DNA of 64,000 bases from Actinomyces respiraculi (GTDB lineage Bacteria; Actinomycetota; Actinomycetes; Actinomycetales; Actinomycetaceae): contig NZ_CP063989.1 of assembly GCF_014595995.2 (NCBI RefSeq), forward strand, positions 2,666,001-2,730,000, in the 5' to 3' direction. This document shows positions 1-8,597 of this stretch, piece after piece. A model generated the notes under the pieces. It did no database searches. It had not been told where the DNA came from and saw only the letters and a program-made list of their open reading frames with translations. Position 1 is the first letter of the stretch; each line of letters starts with the position of its first letter. A program made the position numbers and the translations under genes.

Positions 1-429
1 GGTGATCCGCTCACGCTCACCAAGGACCTCAAGGGCGATCGCTGGGACCTGAGCGCCTACACAGAGGTGTGGATCGTCGTCGACCATGACGGGATCGACC
101 GACAGGAGTTCCTCAAGGAGTGTCGGGGGCTGTGCAGCCGACGAACCGTAGTGCACGGCATCGTCTCAGTTCCGTGCTTCGAGGTGTGGCTCAACGCCCA
201 CTACGCGCCGGTGCGCAACTACCAGAATCAGACGGAGGCCCAGGCACATTACCGCGCTCTGACGGGGCTCAGCACCAAGAACCTTCCAGCTGACTTCCCC
301 TGGGACGCCATGAGCGACGCGGCGCACCGGTGCCACCTGCCCACCGTCAGTGAGCCTGCGATCGACACACAAGGGCCGTGCCCCTCGACCACCATGCCGC
401 ACCTGCTACGGAGACTCGGGCTTCTGTGA
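1..429 (+). CDS. RloB-like protein, C-terminal part (5' end outside window)
   Basis: The frame is open from base 1, so the start lies to the left of the window. The 142 visible residues carry a VWIVVDHDG strand typical of Toprim-like acidic motifs, then a PCFEVWLNAHY block and a GPCPSTTMPHLL tail. The block matches the 'PCFExWLxxHF' signature of the RloB family, which is usually encoded beside an AAA ATPase (RloA) in restriction or defence islands. Its biochemical activity is not established. The partner would lie upstream, outside the window. It ends 24 bases before the convergent GH106 gene. The alternative is another small OLD/Toprim-type nuclease-like protein. Confidence 0.6.
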   Translation, partial: GDPLTLTKDLKGDRWDLSAYTEVWIVVDHDGIDRQEFLKECRGLCSRRTVVHGIVSVPCFEVWLNAHYAPVRNYQNQTEAQAHYRALTGLSTKNLPADFPWDAMSDAAHRCHLPTVSEPAIDTQGPCPSTTMPHLLRRLGLL

Positions 430-453
430 GACCACCGGCCAGCTTTCACTGGC

Positions 454-3369
454 TCAGACGAGCAGGCGCACCGGCCCGAGCAGACCGTGGGGCGCGCTCG
501 GGTACTCCACCGCCCACGGGCCCGTCATGTAGACGTCGGCGGCGAGGGTGGCGTTGCGCAGGGTCGTGCGGACCTCGACCTCGATGACCGGCTCCCGGCC
601 CGCGGCGACCTCGGCCGCGAGCGCACTGCCGACCTCCACGACGTCATCGGACCTGAGCACTGTGGCGAGCAGGCTCCCGCCCACGCTCACCGTGGCGACG
701 CCGCCGACGCGCCCAAGGCACAGACGCGCCCCGGCCAGGAGCTCGGCCGGGACGGGCGCGCCGTCCACCCCGGTGACACGGGCGCGGTAGCGGCCCGTGC
801 CAGAGACGTCCGTGAGGCCGGTGATCTCGCGCCAGTCGGCGGGGCCCTGGTCGGAGACGGTGAGGGTGCGCGCGCCTGTCTCCTCCTCAGTGGTGACGAC
901 GAGGTCGCCCCATATGAGACCAAGGTCCTGGCCGTCGGGGGCCAGTGCCTCGACACGTGCCCCGGTCCCCACGAGCGCCCCGGCCACACGCACCGGCGCT
1001 TGCGGCTCGGCCCCGGCGGACGGGACCGGCTCACCCACGCGCACGACGGCCAGGCCGAGCGGTGCCAGGGCGAGGTCCATGAGGGTGTGTCCCTCGGCGG
1101 CGCGGGCCGCCACCGGCCGCAGTGCCCCGGCGTCGAGGTCGACGACGGCGGCCGCCCCCTCGCCCTCGACGTCGAGCACGAGGTCCACGACCTCGCTGGC
1201 GCTCGGGTTGTACACGAGGGTGTAGCGCCCCTCGTCGGAGTCGCGCACCTGGGACAGGAGGGCCGGCCCCCGCCAGCCGGCGCGCGGGCGCACGCCCAGG
1301 TCGGTGAGCGCGCCGGGGACCTCGTCCCAGCCGGGCACCTGCCGGGTGCGCACGGCCGCCAGGGCCCGGGCGACGTCGTCGGCCACCTGAGCCGAGCGCT
1401 CGCGCCCGCCCCAGCCGGTGTCGCGGTCGGGCGGGGTCCCCACGACGACGACGGCGAGGCCCGCCTCGGCGGCGTCGGCGAGCGCGCGGGCGGCGTCGGC
1501 AGTCAGCGACTCGGACGCGACGACGAGGGCCCGGTAGGCGGGCCCGTCGGGGAAGAGGACGGTGGCGCCGGTGGGGTCCTGCCCCAGGGCGCCGGCCTCG
1601 GCCAGGCCGACGGGGTCGAGGACCTGCACGCCGTAGCCGGCGCGCTCGAGCGGCTCGGCGTCGAGCAGAGCGTCGGGGGCGGTGGCGTCGTCGGCGGCGG
1701 AGCCACGGGCGGCCGTGGTGAGGAAGCCGTCGCGGTAGACGGCGACGTCGGTGCGCGGCGTGCCGGTCTCGAGTACCGCGGTGCCGCGCGCCCAGTAGCG
1801 GGTCAGCGCCGGCCACAGGTCCCACTGGGGGAAGTGGCGGTGGTTCCACGACTCGGAGACGATGGTGCCGAAACGCCCCTGGGTGGGCCAGGGAGCGTCC
1901 GGAGCCTGGGCGGCGAAGCCGTGGACGACGGGCTTGGTGACACCCAGCGCCCACTCCTTGTCGAGCATCTGGCGGTAGCCGGACAGGCTGGCGTTATAGC
2001 ACGCGTCCATCTGCGCTCCGAGCTCTGTGGACACGCGCACGGCCCCGCCCTGGTGGGCGCCGGCCACGCAGCAGCGCTGCCAGTCGGTGCTGAAGCGCCA
2101 GGTGGGATTTGCGGTGGACATGGGCATGCGGTCGCCGGAGTTGAGTGACTCGACCTCGGCGCGCCCACCGCAGCGCACGAGCTCACGGAAGGAACGTACG
2201 GGCTCGAGGTTCTGGCCGTAGGCGGCCTGGGCCTTGTGGCGCATGCCGTGGCCGACGGCCCAGTCCTGGATGAGGGCGAGGTGGTCGGTGGTGTAGAGGT
2301 CGGTGAGGAGCCGCTCGTAGTCGGCGCGCACCCGCAGCCCCAGGTCCGTCGCGGTGCCGTCGGCGGTGGCGGGGGCGAAGTCGGGGCGCGGGGGCGCCTC
2401 GGGGACCCAGAAGCGGCACTGGCCGTGGGCGATGAGCAGCGGCAGGTAGGGAGTGGGGTCGTAGCCGTGGCGGTCGATGAAGCGCTCGAGCATGGTGGGT
2501 GACCAGAAGAGGCAGTCGGCGTTCAGCTCGAGGGAGTCCTCGAAGAGCTCGGTGGCGGTGGAGTCCTCGGCGTGCAGGGCGTCGGCGGCGGCGCCGATCT
2601 GGTGCTCGTCGAGCCAGGCGAGCGCGGCGCGGGCGGCGTCGGCGTCGAGGAAGCTCGTGACACCCTGCTTGGAGTCTCGCGACCAGAAGGCGGTGAGCGC
2701 CCAGGTGCCCTTGCCGGGCAGCCAGGAGACGACGGCGCTCGTGCCCTCGCCGCGCACGGCGCCGGTGAGCACGGTGAGGCTGGTGGCGTCGACGAGGGTG
2801 GAGCGCTCGGGCTCCACGATCGCCGTCGGCTCACCCCAGGGGTGGGAGGAGGGGACGACGCGCGGCGGCGTGCCCCGCTCGAGCACGCGGGCGGCGACGA
2901 CGGCGACGAGGCGGCCGCCGCGCTCACGGTCGGGGTCGTCGAAGGGGGCGGGCACGGGAGTGGTCAGGCGCGTGCCGGCGCCCTCGACCCAGGTGGCGCC
3001 GTACTGGAGCTCCTGGCCGGCATGCTCGGTCCCGGTGGTCGTATTGGGAGTCTGCAGAGGCCAGGCGGCGCCCAGGGTCATGGCGACGCCGACGTCGAGG
3101 CGGGCGGCCTCCGACAAGACGGCGGCCAGGGCCTCGCGCTGGGCGTCGTCGGCCCAGAAGCCGGGTGAGAAGGCGATCTCGACCTCGCCGAAGCCGGCAG
3201 CGGCGATGGCGCGCAGCTCCTCGATGAGCTCGGCGACGGGCGTGGGCAACTGCCACCACCAGCGGGTGCCGGGGCGGTCGGTGCGCGGCGGGTCGGCCAG
3301 GTGCTCGGCGGTGAGGGTCGTGCGCCTGACGGGGTGGCGCAGGTCGTCCCGGTCGCTGCCAGCGGTCAT
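454..3369 (-). CDS. GH106-type alpha-L-rhamnosidase-like glycosyl hydrolase
   Basis: A 971-residue glycoside hydrolase of GH106 type, which removes terminal alpha-L-rhamnose from plant glycosides or polysaccharides. The N-terminus has the family's TRWWWQLP block followed by LRAIAAAGFGEVEIAF (first barrel strand, residues ~32-60). The middle holds a conserved STELGAQ/KPVVHGF region and a C-terminal beta-rich part. The start at 3369 is chosen because AAGGAG lies six bases before that ATG; an upstream GTG at 3495 overlaps the previous stop but has no such site. No signal peptide is visible, so it probably acts in the cytoplasm on imported oligosaccharides. It is the last gene of a minus-strand operon running from 10076. 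Confidence 0.75.
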   Translation of the reverse strand: MTAGSDRDDLRHPVRRTTLTAEHLADPPRTDRPGTRWWWQLPTPVAELIEELRAIAAAGFGEVEIAFSPGFWADDAQREALAAVLSEAARLDVGVAMTLGAAWPLQTPNTTTGTEHAGQELQYGATWVEGAGTRLTTPVPAPFDDPDRERGGRLVAVVAARVLERGTPPRVVPSSHPWGEPTAIVEPERSTLVDATSLTVLTGAVRGEGTSAVVSWLPGKGTWALTAFWSRDSKQGVTSFLDADAARAALAWLDEHQIGAAADALHAEDSTATELFEDSLELNADCLFWSPTMLERFIDRHGYDPTPYLPLLIAHGQCRFWVPEAPPRPDFAPATADGTATDLGLRVRADYERLLTDLYTTDHLALIQDWAVGHGMRHKAQAAYGQNLEPVRSFRELVRCGGRAEVESLNSGDRMPMSTANPTWRFSTDWQRCCVAGAHQGGAVRVSTELGAQMDACYNASLSGYRQMLDKEWALGVTKPVVHGFAAQAPDAPWPTQGRFGTIVSESWNHRHFPQWDLWPALTRYWARGTAVLETGTPRTDVAVYRDGFLTTAARGSAADDATAPDALLDAEPLERAGYGVQVLDPVGLAEAGALGQDPTGATVLFPDGPAYRALVVASESLTADAARALADAAEAGLAVVVVGTPPDRDTGWGGRERSAQVADDVARALAAVRTRQVPGWDEVPGALTDLGVRPRAGWRGPALLSQVRDSDEGRYTLVYNPSASEVVDLVLDVEGEGAAAVVDLDAGALRPVAARAAEGHTLMDLALAPLGLAVVRVGEPVPSAGAEPQAPVRVAGALVGTGARVEALAPDGQDLGLIWGDLVVTTEEETGARTLTVSDQGPADWREITGLTDVSGTGRYRARVTGVDGAPVPAELLAGARLCLGRVGGVATVSVGGSLLATVLRSDDVVEVGSALAAEVAAGREPVIEVEVRTTLRNATLAADVYMTGPWAVEYPSAPHGLLGPVRLLV

Positions 3370-3491
3370 CGTATCTCCTTGTGCGTCGTTGGTGTCGACC
3401 TTGTGCGTCGTCAGTGCGGACACCGGATGCTCCTCACCCCCAGGCCGGACGGTTGTGCCGGAGGCCGGGGCCGGGCGCCGGGTACCGGGGC

Positions 3492-5024
3492 TCACAGGGC
3501 CCGGTAGGTCACGCCGCTGAAGCGGGCGTGGCCGTCCCCAGCGGCGAAGAGGGCCGGACGCAGGGACACCAGGTCATTGACGGTGTTGGCGTGATAGCCG
3601 GAGCACTCGAGGGTCAGGGGGTAGTGCCTCCACTCCCCAGCCCCGGGCAGGCGGTAGTACATGTCCACGATGCTTTCGCGCTTGGTGATGGCCAGCTCGA
3701 GGGCGGTGACGGACTCCTCCAGCGACTCGTGCCCCCAGGTGCGAGTGCCGCCGGCCCAGGCCTGGAGGCGCCCGGCGGCCAGCTCGAGGCCGAGGAAGAG
3801 GCGGTGGTTGAAGAACAGCAGGAGGCCCGCCGTCGTCTCGCCGTCGACGATCTCGACGCTGGTCTCGACGCGGTAGGAGCGGTCGGGGGCGCGCAGGGTC
3901 ATCGGCGACGACGACGCCGGGCCCTCACCCTTGCCAGCCAGGAGCAGACCCTCAGGGCCGAAGGCGGCACGCTCGGTCTCGTCGGCTCCGGGCTGGTCGA
4001 AGGTCCAGCGCCAGCCCCAGCTGGGCTCGGTGAGAGTGTCGGACAGGGCGAAACCGTGGGGGCGCACGGCGGTGCCGCCGCCGGGCAGGGGCAGGGGCTC
4101 GGCGAGGTCGCCACCGCGGGCGACGGGCCAGCCGCCCTCACTCCAGTCCACGGGCTCCACGAGGATCTGGCGGCCCAGACCCTGGGCATCCTTCTCGTAG
4201 GCGTGGTAGACGACGTACCACTGGCCGCAGGGCCCCTCAAGGAGGGTGCCGTGGCCGCGCGAGTGCCACGGCTGGGCCGCGTCGGTGCAGCGCAGGAGCG
4301 GGTTGGTGGGCATGTTCTCCCACGGCCCGTCAATGCTGCGCGAGCGGGCGACGATGACCATGTGGCCGGTGGCGGGCCCAGCGGTGCCGCCGACGGCGGA
4401 GACGAGGTAGTGCCAGCTGTCGCGCACGACGTGCTTTGGCCCCTCAAGGGAGTAGGCCTCGACCACCCAGTCCCCGGGGTAGTGCCAGCCGTCGTAGACG
4501 TGCTCGATAGGGCCCTTGGTGGCCAGGCCGTCGTCGCTCAGCCGCACCCGGTCCACGCCGTTGAGGAAGAGGTAGCGCTCGCCGTCGTCCCCGACGGCGT
4601 GGCCGGGGTCGATGTAACCGCGGATGCCGAGGTCGATGGGGCCCTGCCAGTCGCCCTCGATGTCGTCGGTCCACATGACGGCGATGGTGGGGGCGTCCAG
4701 CCTCGACCAGGAGGTGGGTATGAAGGGGATGTAGAGGTAGAAGCGTCCCTCGTGCTCAACGAGGTCCATGGCGAAGACGCTGCCCCAGGGCTCCTTGAGG
4801 GCGGGGCCGACGGGCTCCCAGTCCACCAGGTTCTCGGAGCGGAAGAGGACGATCGCGGGGCTGGACTCGAAGGAGGAGAAGGTCATGTAGTAGCGCTCCC
4901 CCACGCGAAGAACGGTGGGGTCCGGGTAGTCGCCGCCCATGACGGGATTGCGGTAGGTGCCGTCGCCAAGGTTGGCGCGGCGCTGGTTCTCGATGCCGTG
5001 GCCCCAGACGGGGGTGGTGCTCAT
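3492..5024 (-). CDS. GH43 family glycoside hydrolase (xylosidase/arabinosidase type)
   Basis: A 510-residue GH43 five-bladed propeller enzyme, probably cleaving beta-xylosyl or alpha-arabinosyl groups. The N-terminus has GGDYPDPTVLR with the catalytic-base Asp, GYIDPGHA with the pKa-modulating Asp (residues ~130-140), and VVEAYSLEGP, whose Glu residues include the likely general acid. Residues ~320-510 form a concanavalin-like beta domain as in GH43 xylosidases. The ATG at 5024 is preceded by GAGGA. There is no signal peptide. It lies between the esterase gene (17-base gap) and GH106 (122-base gap). The exact sugar specificity cannot be read from the sequence. Confidence 0.85.
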   Translation of the reverse strand: MSTTPVWGHGIENQRRANLGDGTYRNPVMGGDYPDPTVLRVGERYYMTFSSFESSPAIVLFRSENLVDWEPVGPALKEPWGSVFAMDLVEHEGRFYLYIPFIPTSWSRLDAPTIAVMWTDDIEGDWQGPIDLGIRGYIDPGHAVGDDGERYLFLNGVDRVRLSDDGLATKGPIEHVYDGWHYPGDWVVEAYSLEGPKHVVRDSWHYLVSAVGGTAGPATGHMVIVARSRSIDGPWENMPTNPLLRCTDAAQPWHSRGHGTLLEGPCGQWYVVYHAYEKDAQGLGRQILVEPVDWSEGGWPVARGGDLAEPLPLPGGGTAVRPHGFALSDTLTEPSWGWRWTFDQPGADETERAAFGPEGLLLAGKGEGPASSSPMTLRAPDRSYRVETSVEIVDGETTAGLLLFFNHRLFLGLELAAGRLQAWAGGTRTWGHESLEESVTALELAITKRESIVDMYYRLPGAGEWRHYPLTLECSGYHANTVNDLVSLRPALFAAGDGHARFSGVTYRAL

Positions 5025-5041
5025 GGTGGTTCCTCGTGGGC

Positions 5042-6100
5042 TCAGTGGACGACGTCGGTGATGAAGGCGGTGGCGTGCTCGCAGGTGGTCGTGGCGGAGG
5101 GCAGCCCGGGGACGGACAGGTGCCCGTGGGTCTCGCCGGCCACGGTGTGGGTCTCGACGTCGACGCCGGCCTCGGCGAGCTGGGCGGCGAAGCGCTCGCC
5201 GGAGGCGCGCAGCGCGTCGCACTCGCAGTTCTCGATGTAGGTGCGCGGGTAGCCGGTGAGGTCGTCGGCGTTGCCGGGCATGGCGTAGTCGAGGTGCTCG
5301 ACGTCGGTCATGGCGGGGCCGAGGAGGATCGCCATGAGCTCGTCGTTCTGCACCCGGCTCGCCTCGGGCCCGGCGTAGAGGAGGGGCGGCAGGGTGTCGA
5401 GGACGGCGGCGAGCTCCCCACTCGGCTCGGTCAGCGGGTAGTGGAGGAGCGGGTAGATGAGCAGGACCCCCGCGGGGGCGAGGGCGGCGTCGCGCCCGTG
5501 GAGACCGACGGAGGCGGCGAGGCAGGCGCCGGCGGAGCCTCCGCCGACGATGACGCGCTCGGGGTCGGTGGGCAGGCCGTGGCCGCCGCCGCGCACCCAC
5601 CGGTAGGCGGCCCAGCAGTCGTCATGGGGCACGGGGTGGTGCACGCCACCGCCGGCGAGCCGGTAGCCGACGCTGATGACGGGCAGCCCCGTGGCGTCGG
5701 CGAGGCGGGTGGCCGTGTGGTCGGCCTCAACCGTGTCGAGGTCGCCAAAGATGAACGCACCCCCGTGGATCCACACGACGGCGCCGCGTCGGCCCTCGGC
5801 GTCGGGCTCGGCCAGGCGGCACGGGGTGTAGATGCGCACGGGCACCTCGCCGTGGGGGCCGGGGGCGGCCTCGTCCCGCCGCTCGACCTCGGGCAGGTCG
5901 ATGGGCTCAACGGGCCGGTCGTAGAGGGCGGCCTGGGCCTGGTGGGCGGCGGTGAAGGCGGGGCCGCGCGGCGGCAGGCCGTCGAGGACGTGGACGCGCT
6001 CGGCGTGGACGCCCGCCAGGCGTCCGAGCTTCTCGGGGGCGTCGTTGAGGACGACGGGGGCGCCGTCACGGGTCGTGCCGTTGGTGCGTGCGGTACGCAT
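5042..6100 (-). CDS. HSL-family alpha/beta hydrolase (carbohydrate-associated esterase)
   Basis: A 352-residue hydrolase of the hormone-sensitive-lipase branch. The oxyanion motif HGGAF is at ~112-116, the nucleophile elbow GGGSAG has Ser189, and the acid and base are likely Asp295 (CECDAL) and His325 (GETHGHL), so a complete triad is visible. Such esterases in glycan operons usually remove acetyl or aromatic acyl groups. The substrate here is inferred from context: it lies between GH3 and GH43 in a rhamnoside/xyloside operon. There is no signal peptide. Confidence 0.8.
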   Translation of the reverse strand: MRTARTNGTTRDGAPVVLNDAPEKLGRLAGVHAERVHVLDGLPPRGPAFTAAHQAQAALYDRPVEPIDLPEVERRDEAAPGPHGEVPVRIYTPCRLAEPDAEGRRGAVVWIHGGAFIFGDLDTVEADHTATRLADATGLPVISVGYRLAGGGVHHPVPHDDCWAAYRWVRGGGHGLPTDPERVIVGGGSAGACLAASVGLHGRDAALAPAGVLLIYPLLHYPLTEPSGELAAVLDTLPPLLYAGPEASRVQNDELMAILLGPAMTDVEHLDYAMPGNADDLTGYPRTYIENCECDALRASGERFAAQLAEAGVDVETHTVAGETHGHLSVPGLPSATTTCEHATAFITDVVH

Positions 6101-6133
6101 GTCTGTGCCTCTCTTGTCTGCCGGTGGGGGCGC

Positions 6134-8404
6134 TCAGGCGGTGACGGTGAGGGTAAGCGGGGTGGCGTCAGGGTCGGCGCCCAGGCGGATCTCGAAGTCG
6201 CCGGGCTCGACGCGCCAGCCGGCGCCGTCGTCGTCCCACAGGGCCAGATGGCGGTGCTCCAGGCGCAGGGTGACCTCGGTGGACTGCCCGGCGGTGAGGC
6301 TCACGCGGGTGAGGCCGGCCAGGCGGCGCACGGCGGGGGCGAGGCTGGCGACGACGTCGCGGGTGAAGAGGAGGACCACCTCGTCGCCGTCGCGATCCCC
6401 GGTGTTGGTGACGGTGACGGTGACGTCGACGCCCTCGCCGTCGGCCAGCTCGGCGACGGGGACGCTCGAGCGGGACAGGGCGGCGCCCCGGTACTCGAAG
6501 GAGGTGTAGCTCAGGCCGTGGCCGAAGCGGAAGCGGGGGCCGAGCTCAAGGTCGCGGTACTTGGAGGTGAAGAACTCCTCGAGGTTGGCCGGGCCGTCGA
6601 GACCCATGTCGAAGGCGGGCTTGACCATCTCGCCGCCACGGGTGGCGGGGCGGCCGGTGTTCTCGTGCGCGTCGTAGGTGGCCGGCAGCTGGCCGGAGTG
6701 GCGGGGGAAGCCGATGGGCAGACGGCCGGAGGGGTTGACGGCGCCGGTGAGGATGTCCGCGATGACCTCGGGGGCGGTGGTGCCCAGGTGCCAGGCCATG
6801 AGGACGGCGCCCGGCTCCTCGATCCACTCCTCGGCGACCAGGGGGCGTCCGGCCACGAGGACGACGGCGACGGGGGTGCCGGTGGCGACGGCGGCGTGCA
6901 CGAGGGCGGCCTGGCCGCCGGGCAGGTGGAGGTCGGCGCGAGAGGTGGCCTCGCCGGTGAGCTGGCTGGGCTCGTCGAGGGCGAGGATGACGAGGTCGGC
7001 GTCCGCGGCCGCGGTGGCGACGGCGTCGACCTCCTCCTCGGTGACGCCCAGCGGGTCCTGACCGCCGAGGACGGTGAGGGCGGGCGGTTCCTGTCCGCGG
7101 GCGGCGGCGTCGCGGGCGAGGGCCTGTGCGAGGGCGACGTCGAGGCCGTGGGCCGGGGGTGCGGCGAAGTGCTGGACCCAGGCGCCGAGGTGGTCGGTGT
7201 GGGTGGCGGCGGGGCCGGCGAGGAGGATGCGGCGGGCGGTGGAGGCGATCGGCAGGGTGCCGTCGTTGGTGAGCAGGACGGGGCAGGTCTCGGCGACGGC
7301 GCGGTCGGCGGCGAGGTGGTCGGTGGTGGGGGCGGTGATCTCGGCGTCGGCGTCGACGTAGGGGTTGTCGAAGAGGCCGAGGGCCATCTTGAGGGCGAGG
7401 ACGCGGCGGACGGCGTCGTCGACGCGCGCGACGAGCTCGGGGCTCGGATTCACGAGTAGGGCGGGGGACTCGGGGCGGGCGGTCGGGTCGTAGAGGTGGG
7501 CGCCCATCTCGACGTCGAGTCCGGCGAGCAGGGAGGTAGTGGCGGCCTCGGCCAGGTCGGTGACGACGCCGTGGGGCACGAGGTTCTCGACGCCGCTGGC
7601 GTCCCCGACGACGGCGCCGGTGAAGCCGAGCTCGTCCTTGAGCAGGTCGGTGAGCAGGCGGTGGTTGGCGTGGACGGGGCGGCCGTTGACCGTGTTGAAG
7701 GAGGCCATGACGGAGCCGACGCCGGCCTCCACGGCGTCCTTGAAGGGCGGCAGGTACACGCTGCGCAGGCGCTGGTGGGACATGTCGACGGTGTTGTAGT
7801 CACGCCCGCCCTCGGCGGCGCCGTAGCCGATGTAGTGCTTGGCAGTGGACACGAGCGTGCCGGGCTCGCTCAGGCGCTCGTGCTGGTAGCCCTCGACCAT
7901 GGCGGCGCCCATGGCAGCGGTGAGCAGGGGGTCCTCGCCGAAGCCCTCGGCGACTCGGCCCCAGCGGGGGTCGCGGGCAACGTCGATCATCGGGGAGAAG
8001 GTCCAGCTCACGCCGCCGCTGCGGGCCTCGGCGGCGGAGACGGCGGCGCAGGAGCGGGCGGAGGCGGGGGTGAAGGAGGCGCCCATCGCCAGGGGGATGG
8101 GGAAGATGGTGCGCTGGCCGTGGATGACGTCGAGACCGATGAGCAGGGGGATGCCGTGGACGGACTCCTCAACGGCGGCGCGCTGGACGGCGTTGGTGTC
8201 GGCGGCATCGCCGGGCCAGAAGAGGGCTCCAATGCCGCTGCGGGCGGCTACCAGGCACTCGTCGAGGGTCATCTTGAAGGTGACCTGGATCTGGGCGAGC
8301 TTCTCCTCCCAGGTGAGGGAGGCGAGGATCTTCTCGATGCGTGCGCGCTGGGCGTCGGTGAGCTGGTCTGCGGGGGCGACGGGGGTGGTGCGGTTGGCGG
8401 TCAC
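6134..8404 (-). CDS. GH3 beta-glycosidase
   Basis: A 756-residue GH3 enzyme (beta-glucosidase or beta-xylosidase type). The (beta/alpha)8 domain contains KHYIGYG (~189-195) and the nucleophile region VVGDASG with Asp268. A second alpha/beta sandwich follows, then FGHGLSYTSF and a C-terminal fibronectin-III-like domain. The start is set at GTG 8404 because GAGGAG stands seven bases before it and the residues match the family N-terminus; the frame is open further upstream but the added sequence is low-complexity. It is probably cytoplasmic and encoded just downstream of the GPH symporter. Confidence 0.88.
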   Translation of the reverse strand: MTANRTTPVAPADQLTDAQRARIEKILASLTWEEKLAQIQVTFKMTLDECLVAARSGIGALFWPGDAADTNAVQRAAVEESVHGIPLLIGLDVIHGQRTIFPIPLAMGASFTPASARSCAAVSAAEARSGGVSWTFSPMIDVARDPRWGRVAEGFGEDPLLTAAMGAAMVEGYQHERLSEPGTLVSTAKHYIGYGAAEGGRDYNTVDMSHQRLRSVYLPPFKDAVEAGVGSVMASFNTVNGRPVHANHRLLTDLLKDELGFTGAVVGDASGVENLVPHGVVTDLAEAATTSLLAGLDVEMGAHLYDPTARPESPALLVNPSPELVARVDDAVRRVLALKMALGLFDNPYVDADAEITAPTTDHLAADRAVAETCPVLLTNDGTLPIASTARRILLAGPAATHTDHLGAWVQHFAAPPAHGLDVALAQALARDAAARGQEPPALTVLGGQDPLGVTEEEVDAVATAAADADLVILALDEPSQLTGEATSRADLHLPGGQAALVHAAVATGTPVAVVLVAGRPLVAEEWIEEPGAVLMAWHLGTTAPEVIADILTGAVNPSGRLPIGFPRHSGQLPATYDAHENTGRPATRGGEMVKPAFDMGLDGPANLEEFFTSKYRDLELGPRFRFGHGLSYTSFEYRGAALSRSSVPVAELADGEGVDVTVTVTNTGDRDGDEVVLLFTRDVVASLAPAVRRLAGLTRVSLTAGQSTEVTLRLEHRHLALWDDDGAGWRVEPGDFEIRLGADPDATPLTLTVTA

Positions 8405-8446
8405 GGCGGGCTCCTCGGTGAGCGGTGGGGGTGTGCTCGTTGGGGC

Positions 8447-8474
8447 CGTGGCCGGGCGGTGTGCCCGGGCCACG
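8447..8474 (-). terminator. Stem-loop between symporter and GH3 genes
   Basis: CGTGGCC-GGGC pairs with GCCCGGGCCACG with one bulged C. There is no U-tract. It may attenuate read-through from the symporter gene into the hydrolase genes or stabilise the processed message. Confidence 0.4.
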
Positions 8475-8597
8475 ACCCAAACGGTTGGTGCCTGAGCCGG
8501 CGGGGCGGTCAGCAGGTGGTGGTGTCCGGTTGTCCCGGCGTTGATTGCCGACGGCGGCGGCGTCGGCGGTGTGAGTTGCCGACGGCGCCCCGCCGGG

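Noticed and set aside
3370..3495. GTG start of GH106 overlapping the GH43 stop
   Set aside because: The ATG at 3369 has AAGGAG and gives the family N-terminus; the extra 42 residues are low-complexity.
3381..5240. Long plus-strand open frame (~619 codons) opposite GH43
   Set aside because: Antisense shadow of a high-GC gene; Gly/Ala/Val-rich with no motifs, while the minus strand has a full catalytic set.
5025..5600. N-terminal extension of GH43 by 192 residues
   Set aside because: Arg-rich antisense-like sequence overlapping the esterase gene; ATG 5024 has a ribosome site.
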